Shown: in pieces, positions 52,412-60,135 of the stretch | Position numbering within the stretch: the stretch's first letter is position 1 | Layout of the letters: each line of letters starts with the position of its first letter | NCBI GenBank assembly: GCA_024508725.1 | Contig: JANINS010000004.1 | Coordinates: 762,163 to 826,162, forward strand | Source of the DNA: Chitinophagaceae bacterium | Lineage (GTDB): Bacteria; Bacteroidota; Bacteroidia; Chitinophagales; Chitinophagaceae | DNA length: 64,000 nucleotides | Direction: 5' to 3' | The notes under the pieces: model-generated | Databases searched by the model: none | What the model saw: only the letters and a program-made list of their open reading frames with translations | Told to the model about the DNA's origin: nothing | Translations under genes and position numbers: made by a program

Positions 52412-53932
52412 ATGAAACACATTGTTTTGTTTGGAGCAGGACGATCTGCAACTGTTTTGATCGATTACCTGAAACAAACTGCTACTGAAATCGTTTGTAA
52501 AGTGACGGTAGCTGATGCTGACCTGAAAACCGTTGAACAAAAAGTTGGTGAACACCCTCTCGTAAAAGCTGCTGAAGTAAACATAGAAAATGAGAATCAA
52601 AGAAAAGAACTCATAAGCCAGGCTGATGTGGTGATCTCACTTATGCCTCCACACCTGCATTATCTGGTGGCGATTGATTGTTTACAGCTCGGCAAACACC
52701 TGCTAACGGCAAGCTATGTAGATGAAAAGATCAAAGCTTTAGAACAACAGATACACGAAAAGAATTTGTTTTTCTTATGTGAAATGGGACTCGATCCTGG
52801 AATTGACCACATGAGTGCCATGCAGTTGATCAATAACATTAAAGCAAAGGGTGGAACAATTACTTCCTTTAGATCGCATTGCGGTGGATTGGTTGCTCCT
52901 GAAAGTGATACTAATCCCTGGCATTATAAGATCAGCTGGAATGCAAGAAATGTAATCACAGCCGGAAAAGCTGGTGCTCTCTACCGTGAAAATGGAAATG
53001 TGGTTAGCCTGGGTTATGTGCAACTTTTTGATCCGGAAAAAACGGTTGATGTAAATGATGTGACTTACGCTTATTATCCTAACCGGGATTCATTAAAATA
53101 TATTTCGACGTATCATTTAGATGAAGCCACCACTTTTGTAAGAACCACTTTACGTCATCCAGAGTTTTCGTTTGGCTGGAAAAACATCATCGATCTTAAA
53201 TTGACTGATGAAGAAAAAACTTACGAAACAAATGGGATGACACTGGCTGATTTCTTTCGCCAGCATTTTGAAAAATATGGTTTTGGCGAATGGTTGAGCC
53301 AGATGCTGGTGAGCCGTCTCTCCTATGCGAAAGACATGATGGAAAAGTTGATGGCATTGATCGAAGCAGAAGAAAAAGCAGAAGAGCAGGGTGCCGAACC
53401 TCCGGAAGAAGTGATGTTGGTGAATGAAAAAGGGGAACTCGATTCAGTTGATGTGGATGGTATAAAAGATAAAGCTGCAGAAACAGTTGCTCTAAAAATG
53501 CACGAAGCTAATCTTAGTATGAAGCAACTTTTCTTTTTAGGAATGGATGATGAAACAACAGTCATTAACAAAGGACTATGCAGTGCTGCAGATGTACTAC
53601 AATTCATCTTCGAAACCAAACTTGCATTACAACCGGAAGACAAAGACCTGGTAGTGATGTTGCACGAGATCGATTACAATTTAAATGGAACTGAACATTC
53701 GGTAAAAAGTTCGTTGGTGGTTACCGGTGAAGATGCATTACATACAGCAATGGCAAAGACAGTTGGCTTGCCTTTGGGAATTGCTGCGAAACTTATTGTC
53801 GAAGATCAGCTGAAATTAACAGGACTTCATATTCCTACTTCGGCAACAATCTATGAACCTGTTTTAAAGGAGCTGGAACAACATAGAATTGTATTTAATG
53901 AAGAAGAAAGTTCTGAAAGTGTAAGTGAGTGA
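52412..53932 (+). CDS. Saccharopine dehydrogenase (glutamate-forming type)
   Basis: The 506-residue oxidoreductase begins with a Rossmann fold (HIVLFGAGRSATVLIDYL). It contains DVVISLMPPHLHYLVAIDCL, MGLDPGIDHMSAMQLI and FRSHCGGLVAPESDTNPW, typical of LYS9-like saccharopine reductases that act in lysine metabolism. An acidic insertion near 310-350 (EAEEKAEEQGAEPPEEVM) interrupts the C-terminal domain and makes the protein longer than usual. No lysine-ketoglutarate reductase is adjacent. Cytoplasmic. Repeat copy 6 lies in the gap after it. Confidence 0.85.
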   Translation: MKHIVLFGAGRSATVLIDYLKQTATEIVCKVTVADADLKTVEQKVGEHPLVKAAEVNIENENQRKELISQADVVISLMPPHLHYLVAIDCLQLGKHLLTASYVDEKIKALEQQIHEKNLFFLCEMGLDPGIDHMSAMQLINNIKAKGGTITSFRSHCGGLVAPESDTNPWHYKISWNARNVITAGKAGALYRENGNVVSLGYVQLFDPEKTVDVNDVTYAYYPNRDSLKYISTYHLDEATTFVRTTLRHPEFSFGWKNIIDLKLTDEEKTYETNGMTLADFFRQHFEKYGFGEWLSQMLVSRLSYAKDMMEKLMALIEAEEKAEEQGAEPPEEVMLVNEKGELDSVDVDGIKDKAAETVALKMHEANLSMKQLFFLGMDDETTVINKGLCSAADVLQFIFETKLALQPEDKDLVVMLHEIDYNLNGTEHSVKSSLVVTGEDALHTAMAKTVGLPLGIAAKLIVEDQLKLTGLHIPTSATIYEPVLKELEQHRIVFNEEESSESVSE

Positions 53933-53974
53933 CATTACGAAAACTTGCATTTTATTTGCTTCAAAATGATATTC

Positions 53975-54026
53975 AGTACAAGAGTGCGACGCAACGATGA
54001 TGCTATGAAAAACTGTAGCTGGCTAC
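53975..54026 (+). repeat. Dispersed intergenic repeat, copy 6
   Basis: The most complete copy: AGTACAAGAGTGCGACGCA, then ACGATGATGCT, a 12-bp spacer and GTAGCTGGCTAC. It fills the convergent gap between the saccharopine dehydrogenase and sirtuin genes and overlaps the sirtuin stop. Confidence 0.85.
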
Positions 54027-54715
54027 ATAATATTTTTTAATTTCTCTTTTAACTTCTTCACTCCTTCTGTTGCGGGTTTTTCAATCGTAGTTAAATTATA
54101 TAATGAAGAAGTATAAGGTACTTTCTTATCAACAATAAATTTCGGACAATCGATTGGTGCATAATTCACCAAACCTGCAGCAGGATATACAACCAGAGAA
54201 GTTCCTACCACAACAAATATATCTGCTGTACTGGCTATTCTCGCTGCTTCTTCTATCAATGTAACTGGTTCTTCGAACCAAACAATGTGTGGACGAAGCT
54301 GTGCACCATCTTCAGCTGTATCTCCAATATTGATGTCGCCACGAATCTCATACACCAACGATTCATCTGCTTCACTTCTCATTTTAAAAATCTCGCCATG
54401 CAAATGCAAGATGTTTGTACTACCAGCTCTTTCATGTAGATCATCAATATTCTGTGTGATGATCTGCACATCAAAATCTTTTTCTAATTCAGCCAAACCA
54501 AAATGAGCAGCGTTTGGATTTGCTTCAGCCACATTTCTTCTTCTCATGTTATAAAACTCAAGCACCAGCTTAGGATCTTTTCGCCAGGCCCTGGGTGTTG
54601 CCACTTCAGCAATGTCGTAACCTTCCCAAAGACCATCACTATCACGGAAAGTTTTTAATCCACTTTCTGCACTAATGCCTGCACCGGTGAGGACTATCAA
54701 TTTCTTTTTGCTCAT
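54023..54715 (-). CDS. cobB: Sir2-family NAD-dependent deacylase lacking zinc cysteines
   Basis: The 230-residue sirtuin has VLTGAGISAESGLKTFRDSDGLW, the QNIDDLHERAGS segment and catalytic histidine at 106 (LHLHGE). LRPHIVWFEEP and VVVGTSLVVYPA follow. Y55 and R58 in FYNMRRR are the acyl-pocket residues seen in class III (SIRT5/CobB) enzymes, so desuccinylation or deacetylation is plausible. The zinc loop between LHGE and LRPH contains no cysteine at all, unlike E. coli CobB. The start at the ATG of MSKKKL is used; the 24 upstream codons run into repeat copy 7. Confidence 0.9.
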   Translation of the reverse strand: MSKKKLIVLTGAGISAESGLKTFRDSDGLWEGYDIAEVATPRAWRKDPKLVLEFYNMRRRNVAEANPNAAHFGLAELEKDFDVQIITQNIDDLHERAGSTNILHLHGEIFKMRSEADESLVYEIRGDINIGDTAEDGAQLRPHIVWFEEPVTLIEEAARIASTADIFVVVGTSLVVYPAAGLVNYAPIDCPKFIVDKKVPYTSSLYNLTTIEKPATEGVKKLKEKLKNIM

Positions 54716-54746
54716 GCAGTAAAAATAAGAAGAAGAAATGTGTGAA

Positions 54747-54796
54747 GCCAGCAGAGGTAATGCTATTAAGCATCTCTTGCATCGCACTCTTGTACT
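54747..54796 (-). repeat. Dispersed intergenic repeat, copy 7
   Basis: The reverse complement begins AGTACAAGAGTGCGATGCA and ends GCTGGC. It is upstream of the sirtuin gene and just after the DUF4349 stop. Confidence 0.75.
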
Positions 54797-54803
54797 GCAA
54801 CCA

Positions 54804-55667
54804 TTAACTCAGCTGTTGCGGCTTCGGTTTTAGCACCTTCTTTCGAATAAAGTACCATGCAACAACACCTCCGATCAGCAATGGCCAGATGCTTACAAAG
54901 AACAACAACAGTTCACCAATAAAAGATGCGCCACGTTTAAATGATTCTGCAAAACTGGTGAAGAAAGTTGGAGATGTATCATCAATTTTAGCAGCATTCA
55001 ACACCTGGAAATATTTCAGATTGATCGTGCTATAAGCAGATTGGTGTGCCATGTACTGCACTTTACTTGAAGCAGCTTCGATATCTTCTGTTATAGAACT
55101 GATCTCATTTTGAACCCTGATTACATCATCCATTTTCTTAGAGTTATTCATCAGCTCGAAATACTTGTCACGAAGCCGCTTCTTGGTTTCTATTCTTGAC
55201 TTAGTATCTACAACCTGTGTTGAAACATCTTCAGAAGTGATTTGTTTGTCTAGCACTTTTGCATTCTTATCAACTGCCGACAAATAGTTCATCACATTTT
55301 CAAACTGGTCTACCGGAACTTTGATCGTAGCATTATTACTGATCTCTCCTTCTGTTTGCGTTTGTTGTTCCTGTGCAACATAAGCTCCGAAAGATCTCAG
55401 GTTCTGGTGAATGTTGTTGTTGAAGCTGTGATAATCTTTCAATTCCAGACTCACATTAGCGATCTTGATGATCTTCCGATCCCATTCAGGAGAACCAGGC
55501 TGAGGTACAGAAGGTGCACCTTTATAGTTGCCGATCTTTACAGAGTCAGCAAGCACCTGTTCATGTTGTTTCTCTGTCTCAACCTGAATATCCTGTGTTT
55601 TATTTTCCGGACCTTTCTGGCAAGCGAATGCCATCATGGCTATCAAAGCCACTAAAAAGTATTTCAT
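54804..55667 (-). CDS. DUF4349 lipoprotein
   Basis: The 287-residue protein has a lipobox (MAFAC). Residues about 65-245 form a DUF4349 domain: IIKIANVSLELKDYHSFNNNI, a long coiled-coil stretch with EISSITEDIEAASSKVQYM, and STINLKYFQ. A C-terminal membrane helix (LLFFVSIWPLLIGGVVAWYFI) is followed by a basic tail. DUF4349 proteins are widespread envelope proteins of unknown role. Anchors at both ends would bridge or tether to membranes. Confidence 0.85.
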   Translation of the reverse strand: MKYFLVALIAMMAFACQKGPENKTQDIQVETEKQHEQVLADSVKIGNYKGAPSVPQPGSPEWDRKIIKIANVSLELKDYHSFNNNIHQNLRSFGAYVAQEQQTQTEGEISNNATIKVPVDQFENVMNYLSAVDKNAKVLDKQITSEDVSTQVVDTKSRIETKKRLRDKYFELMNNSKKMDDVIRVQNEISSITEDIEAASSKVQYMAHQSAYSTINLKYFQVLNAAKIDDTSPTFFTSFAESFKRGASFIGELLLFFVSIWPLLIGGVVAWYFIRKKVLKPKPQQLS

Positions 55668-55736
55668 AGCAATAAGTTTTTTATTGAGATTAGTTAAAGT
55701 GGAAATTCCATATGCAGCAAACGTTAGAGATAATTG

Positions 55737-56150
55737 CTACTTTCTTCTGAGGTAGTAGTAAATGCTGTCGATTGACATTAAAGAGATCGCTGAATCAGAT
55801 TTTGAAAGGAAGTTCAATTGATGTGTAACAGAATCTTCTTTGATGAATAAACTCGTTTGATCATCTGCAACATAATATTTGCCTGTACTTGAATCGGAAG
55901 TGTTCGTATAACGGAAGCTGCTGTCGGCATTGAACTCAACTCCGAGAGGTGTGCTATCTTTTGCAGTAAGTACCAAAGCTAAGAGTCCAATGTTCTTTGA
56001 TGAATCTGCTGAACGATTTTGAATTGAATCGATTGTCCATTGACCTTGAATATTAAATTCTTTTGTTCGTTTAGAACCGAATAAACCACATGAGATTGCT
56101 ACTATGATTACTACAGCAGCAAGAGAAGCTACGATGATCTTGTTTTTCAT
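55737..56150 (-). CDS. Lipocalin-like lipoprotein
   Basis: The 137-residue protein has a lipoprotein-type signal (IIVAISCG, cysteine near 21). A small beta-rich domain starts GQWTIDSIQN, the opening typical of lipocalin-like and META-type lipoproteins. Later strands include GVEFNADSSFRYTNTSDSS and YYVADDQTSLFIKED. Ligand unknown. The 163 bp between it and the EVE gene hold nothing recognisable. Confidence 0.6.
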   Translation of the reverse strand: MKNKIIVASLAAVVIIVAISCGLFGSKRTKEFNIQGQWTIDSIQNRSADSSKNIGLLALVLTAKDSTPLGVEFNADSSFRYTNTSDSSTGKYYVADDQTSLFIKEDSVTHQLNFLSKSDSAISLMSIDSIYYYLRRK

Positions 56151-56313
56151 TTTGCAGGTTTTTAATTGTGATGAATTAAAACTTGCAGGCCTGCAATAAT
56201 GAATACTGCGAAATGAAAAAATGTAACCCGTGATAACGTGTTAAAGGAAAGAGAAAGAGGATTGTATAAACTATTCCAAAGTTTATAGCTTCGGTAAAGT
56301 TGTTGCAGTATGG

Positions 56314-56727
56314 CTATCCTTTAGTTTCGGCAAGCTCCATTATAACTTTCCATTCATCATCAGTTACCGGCTGAACAGATAAACGACCAAGTCTTACCAA
56401 TGCCATATCTTTTAAACGCTTCTCTGTTTTGATCTGTGGAAGTCCGACAGGCTTCTTCAATTTTTTATGTGGCTTAAGATCTACTGCAACCCAGGCTTCT
56501 TCATCAGTAGTCGGATCCTGGTAAGCTTCTTTCACAACTTTTGCAATGCCTACGATCTCAAGACCTTCATTGCTATGATACCATAACACCAGATCACCTT
56601 TCTTCATTGAACGAAGATTGTTTCGTGCCGCATAGTTTCTTACGCCATCCCAAAACGTTTGACCATCTTTTTCAAACTGTTCCCAACTGTACTTGAAAGG
56701 TTCGGATTTTACTAACCAGTAAGCCAT
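56314..56727 (-). CDS. EVE-domain protein
   Basis: The 137-residue protein is almost entirely an EVE (PUA-like) domain: YWLVKSEPFKYSWEQFEKD, FWDGVRNYAARNNLRSMKKGDLVLWYHSN and a C-terminal PVTDDEWKVI. The aromatic pocket of EVE domains reads modified bases in DNA or RNA. It corresponds to the thymocyte nuclear protein 1-like clade, common in Bacteria as a stand-alone protein. It lies upstream of the LutA-like gene, on the same strand. Confidence 0.92.
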   Translation of the reverse strand: MAYWLVKSEPFKYSWEQFEKDGQTFWDGVRNYAARNNLRSMKKGDLVLWYHSNEGLEIVGIAKVVKEAYQDPTTDEEAWVAVDLKPHKKLKKPVGLPQIKTEKRLKDMALVRLGRLSVQPVTDDEWKVIMELAETKG

Positions 56728-56734
56728 ACAATAT

Positions 56735-56766
56735 TTGAAATTTGAAGTTTGAGATTTGAAATTTTA
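56735..56766. repeat. Heptamer tandem repeat
   Basis: ATTTGAA repeats about 4.6 times (one unit is GTTTGAG). It fills the gap between the EVE and LutA-like genes and runs into the latter's stop codon. Confidence 0.75.
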
Positions 56767-57483
56767 CCACCCACTTGCTAATACGTCAGCAATATGAATT
56801 GTTTTGATCGGATATGCTGCATTTTTGATGTAGCCATCCAAATGCATTAAGCAACTCATATCGGTGCTGATAATATATTCCGCTTTTGTATCTGTTGCAT
56901 TAGTGGCTTTCTGATCTGCCATAGCAATACTGATCGGCTCAAACTTTACGGCAAACGTTCCACCGAAGCCGCAACAAGTTTCATTGTCATTCATCTCAAT
57001 CAATTCCAAACCTTTCACTTTGCTGAGCAATCTTCTAGGTTCTGATTTAATGCCTACTTCTCTTAATCCTGCACAACTATCATGATAAGTGGCTGTGGCT
57101 TTGAACGTTGCTCCAACATCATCAATATTCAGCACTTTGGTCATGAATTCAACGAACTCGAAAGTTCGATCCTTCACCTGTTTCATTTCGTTATGCAGAG
57201 AAGAGTTTTCCAGAAGTTTAGGATAATAATTTCTTACAAATCCTACACAACTTGCACTTGGTGAAACGATGTATTCTGCATCAATAAAATCGTTGATGAA
57301 CTTACTGCAAACTTCTCTTGATTCTCCCCAGAATCCTGCATTAAAAGCAGGTTGCCCACAACATGTTTGATTGGGATTATATCTTACTGTACATCCTGCT
57401 TTTTCCAACACTTTAACCATGCTGAAACCAACATTGGGATACAACTGATCGATGAAACAGGGTATGAAAATAGAAACATTCAT
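56764..57483 (-). CDS. lutA: LutA/LldE-like iron-sulfur protein (CCG domains)
   Basis: The 239-residue protein has two cysteine-rich domains, each with a CCG motif: QTCCGQPAFNAG and ETCCGFGGTFAV, with earlier cysteines in FIPCFID and PSASCVGF. That is the layout of LutA/LldE and of heterodisulfide reductase subunits, which coordinate an iron-sulfur cluster for L-lactate oxidation. LutB and LutC partners are not adjacent. Its start lies just before a solo terminal repeat of the GxxExxY type and repeat copy 8. Confidence 0.88.
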   Translation of the reverse strand: MNVSIFIPCFIDQLYPNVGFSMVKVLEKAGCTVRYNPNQTCCGQPAFNAGFWGESREVCSKFINDFIDAEYIVSPSASCVGFVRNYYPKLLENSSLHNEMKQVKDRTFEFVEFMTKVLNIDDVGATFKATATYHDSCAGLREVGIKSEPRRLLSKVKGLELIEMNDNETCCGFGGTFAVKFEPISIAMADQKATNATDTKAEYIISTDMSCLMHLDGYIKNAAYPIKTIHIADVLASGW

Positions 57484-57497
57484 ATATGCTAAGTTAA

Positions 57498-57518
57498 GAA
57501 CACGGATAACACGGAATC
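57498..57518 (+). repeat. Solo copy of the GxxExxY-cassette terminal repeat
   Basis: GAACACGGATAACACGGAATC matches the repeat at 561-580 closely, without any GxxExxY gene here. It sits between the LutA-like start and repeat copy 8. Confidence 0.65.
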
Positions 57519-57552
57519 AGTAGGATTTGAACTGATGCCATGAAATTAAGAA

Positions 57553-57604
57553 TGTACAAGTGAGTGACACAACAGACGATGCCCAGAATTACTTAAGCTG
57601 GCCA
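57553..57604 (+). repeat. Dispersed intergenic repeat, copy 8
   Basis: TGTACAAGTGAGTGACACA, then GACGATGCC, then TTAAGCTGGCCA. Close to copy 2. It ends 2 bp before the ribH stop codon. Confidence 0.75.
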
Positions 57605-57606
57605 AA

Positions 57607-58089
57607 TTATCTTTTAAAACTTCTGTTCATTGCAATCATCTTAATTGCAGTGATCGCAGCTTCTTCACCTTTATGTCCATGTTTGCCTCCTACTCTTTCG
57701 ATTGCCTGTTGTTCGTTCTCAACAGTCAACACACCGAAGATAGTTGGTACATCTAACACAAGATTCAACGATAAAACACCGTCGGTTACCGCTTTGCATA
57801 CGTAATCAAAATGTGGCGTATCTCCCCTGATCACTGTTCCTAATGCAATAAAAGCATCTGCTTTGTTCTCGGCACTTTCTGCATACGCTTTAATAGCAAA
57901 CGGAATTTCCACAGCACCGGGAACATTCAATATTTTGAACTTTACACCTTGCTGTTTCAATATTTTCTTACAGCCTTTTTCGAGTTTTGAAACGATATCA
58001 TCATTCCATTCTGTCCGTACAATTACAACAAAGGCATCCTGTATAGTGGGGATGCCTTCGTTCAAGCTTTTATTACCTGGTGTAGCCAT
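57607..58089 (-). CDS. ribH: 6,7-dimethyl-8-ribityllumazine synthase
   Basis: The 160-residue enzyme condenses dihydroxybutanone phosphate with aminoribityl-uracil in riboflavin synthesis. The family core is visible as FVVIVRTEWNDDIVSKLEKGC, VPGAVEIPFAIKAYA, FIALGTVIRGDTPHFDYVC (substrate loop) and FGVLTVENEQQAIERVGGKHGHKGEEA. Its start overlaps the upstream TPR gene's stop by one base. Other riboflavin genes are not in the window. Confidence 0.96.
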   Translation of the reverse strand: MATPGNKSLNEGIPTIQDAFVVIVRTEWNDDIVSKLEKGCKKILKQQGVKFKILNVPGAVEIPFAIKAYAESAENKADAFIALGTVIRGDTPHFDYVCKAVTDGVLSLNLVLDVPTIFGVLTVENEQQAIERVGGKHGHKGEEAAITAIKMIAMNRSFKR

Positions 58090-58781
58090 TATTTTACAGA
58101 GAGTTCGTTCTTCTGAACTTTTAATCGGTAAATGAATTTATCTGCCTGTCCACCTTTTTCAGACTTAGGGAAATTCTTTTTCAATTCAGTGTAGATATCA
58201 ACTGCTTCATCAGCTTTGTTTTCTAACTCTAACAACTGTGCAGCTCTAAAAAGATATTCAGGTGAATTGATCTCGTCTTCAGGGAAGTGACGACCTGCTT
58301 TTTTATACAGATCGATGGCTTTGCTTCTCTCGTTCTTCATTGAGTAAGCATCAGCAAGGCAAGACCATGCTCTCGCCTGGATCATTTTAGAATCAGTATC
58401 GTAATCTTTCAAATGTTTGATCGCATCATCAAATTTTCCCAGGTGCAGGTAAGAAACACCGGCATAATAATGAGCCAGTTCAGCAGATTTTGTTCCGCCA
58501 TAATTCTTGATCACATACAACACACCTTTGCTGCTGCTGTCACCATTCAATACATTATTGAAAGAGTCAATGGCAAAATACTCCTGTGCTTTGAAAATAG
58601 CTTCCTGTGCTTTTTCTTCTTTAGGCTTTACAACATACTGCTTGTAAGCCCACCATGCACCAACGATAACGATGATTGCCAAACCTACATAAGTGATGAT
58701 CTTCTGATTATTTTTCCAAAAAGCATCCAGTTTATTTACAGCATCGTTTCTTTCAACATGCTCAGTTCTCTTGTCGCTCAT
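58089..58781 (-). CDS. TPR-repeat membrane protein (YfgM-like)
   Basis: The 230-residue protein has an N-terminal membrane helix (IITYVGLAIIVIVGAWWAYKQYV). TPR units follow: AELAHYYAGVSYLHLGKFDDAIKHLKDY, ARAWSCLADAYSMKNERSKAIDLYKKAG and PEYLFRAAQLLELENKADEAVDIYTEL. The plan of one anchor plus periplasmic TPR repeats resembles YfgM-type proteins that assist envelope protein folding. It lies between pdhA (34 bp) and ribH (one-base overlap). Confidence 0.85.
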   Translation of the reverse strand: MSDKRTEHVERNDAVNKLDAFWKNNQKIITYVGLAIIVIVGAWWAYKQYVVKPKEEKAQEAIFKAQEYFAIDSFNNVLNGDSSSKGVLYVIKNYGGTKSAELAHYYAGVSYLHLGKFDDAIKHLKDYDTDSKMIQARAWSCLADAYSMKNERSKAIDLYKKAGRHFPEDEINSPEYLFRAAQLLELENKADEAVDIYTELKKNFPKSEKGGQADKFIYRLKVQKNELSVK

Positions 58782-58815
58782 TTCAATTGAGATTAATTAT
58801 GGGAGTTTTTTTGTT

Positions 58816-59811
58816 TTAGTCAACTATAAAAGGATAGTTCTGGTCTATATATACATCTTTCAGTACTTCGCTTTCATCGGGCCAAGGACTTTCTTCAGCA
58901 AACTTTACGCTTTCTTCAACCACAGCATTGATACGATCATCAATTGCTTTGATCTCTTCGTCGGTTGCAAACTTGTTGTCCTGGATGGTCTTCAACACCA
59001 TTGCGATAGGATCTTTTGCCCTGTACGATTCAACTTCTTCTTTGGTCCTGTATTTCTGTGGATCAGAAACAGAGTGACCTTTATAACGATACGTTTTTAA
59101 TTCAAGCAAAGTTGGCCCGTCACCTTCTCTTCCTCTCTTTACTGCTCTTGCAATCGCTTCGTGAACAGCTTCAGGCGTCATACCATCTACTTTATCAGCA
59201 GGCATTTCGTAAGCATCAGCCAGTTTGTAGATGTCAAGTACATTAGAAGTTCTTTCAACAGAAGTACCCATAGCATAGTTGTTATTTTCGCAAATGAAAA
59301 TAACAGGCAGCTTCCAGGTCATTGCCATGTTAAAAGTTTCGTGCAACATACCCTGACGTGCAGCACCATCACCAAAGAAAGCAAGAACCACATTATCAGT
59401 ACCACGGTATTTTTCAGCGAAAGCCAAACCTGCACCTGTACCGATCTGGGCACCTACGATTCCATGACCACCAAAGAACTTGTTCTTCACATCAAAGAAG
59501 TGCATACTTCCACCTTTACCTTTAGCACAGCCGGTCGCTTTTCCATAAAGTTCCGCCATACAAGCATTGGCACTCGTGCCTTTTGCAAGTGCAAAACCGT
59601 GATCACGATAAGCGGTAATAAAGGGATCGTCTGGCCTTGTAGCGGTCATACATCCTGCAGCGATCGCTTCCTGCCCAACATAAGCATGGAAAAAGCCACG
59701 GATCTTGCCAGCCATCTTATACATTTCCTCAGCCTTCAACTCGAACTGGCGGATCAGTTGCATCAACTCGTACCAGTAGAGATATGTTTCTTTCGAAAAC
59801 CGTGTTGCCAC
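58816..59811 (-). CDS. pdhA: Pyruvate dehydrogenase E1 component, alpha subunit
   Basis: The 331-residue subunit binds thiamine diphosphate through GDGAARQGMLHETFNMA...ENNNYAMGTS (GDG...NN motif). Phosphorylation-loop-like YRYKGHSVSDPQKYRTKEEV is present, typical of E1 alpha. With E1 beta it decarboxylates pyruvate. The beta subunit is not in the window. The start codon is a GTG at 59811, 12-15 nt after the expected transcription start. Confidence 0.95.
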   Translation of the reverse strand: MATRFSKETYLYWYELMQLIRQFELKAEEMYKMAGKIRGFFHAYVGQEAIAAGCMTATRPDDPFITAYRDHGFALAKGTSANACMAELYGKATGCAKGKGGSMHFFDVKNKFFGGHGIVGAQIGTGAGLAFAEKYRGTDNVVLAFFGDGAARQGMLHETFNMAMTWKLPVIFICENNNYAMGTSVERTSNVLDIYKLADAYEMPADKVDGMTPEAVHEAIARAVKRGREGDGPTLLELKTYRYKGHSVSDPQKYRTKEEVESYRAKDPIAMVLKTIQDNKFATDEEIKAIDDRINAVVEESVKFAEESPWPDESEVLKDVYIDQNYPFIVD

Positions 59812-59829
59812 TCGTTAATTTTTGAGCGG

Positions 59830-59859
59830 CAAATATAGTATAATGACATTATAACCCAA
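59830..59859 (-). promoter_or_regulatory. Consensus Bacteroidota promoter for pdhA
   Basis: On the minus strand TTG at 59857-59859, exactly 19 bp, then TATATTTG at 59830-59837. Both match the TTG-N19-TAnnTTTG consensus. It is the best promoter seen in the window. Confidence 0.75.
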
Positions 59860-59902
59860 TCAGCCAAATTTTCCCCGTTTCAGATGAAGAAAAATCATTA
59901 TT

Positions 59903-59950
59903 TAGCCAGCTTTAGTTCGCTGATAATGCTTTCGTTGCGTCGCACTCTTC
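59903..59950 (-). repeat. Dispersed intergenic repeat, copy 9
   Basis: The reverse complement contains GAGTGCGACGCAACGA and ends AGCTGGCTA; the AGTACAA start is replaced. A perfect 10-bp inverted repeat, CAGATGAAGA (59881-59890) and TCTTCATCTG (59946-59955), brackets it. It lies between the divergent pdhA and kynA genes. Confidence 0.7.
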
Positions 59951-60135
59951 ATCTGCATAATTCATATCAGCAAGAGAGCAGTCTTGCCTTCATGCATCAA
60001 CAGTTTTTACAATCTGAATTGTTTTACTTTATCTTTATTTTTCCGAACGAAAGTTCATCATTATTTTCCTCCCTTTGAAAGATCCGCACCTGTAGATTGC
60101 ACAGATTGAAAGATTGTATTGCCAAAATCGAATAA

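Noticed and set aside
59884-60078. 64-codon ORF between pdhA and kynA
   Set aside because: It runs through dispersed repeat copy 9 and has no motif, so it is a by-product of the repeat.
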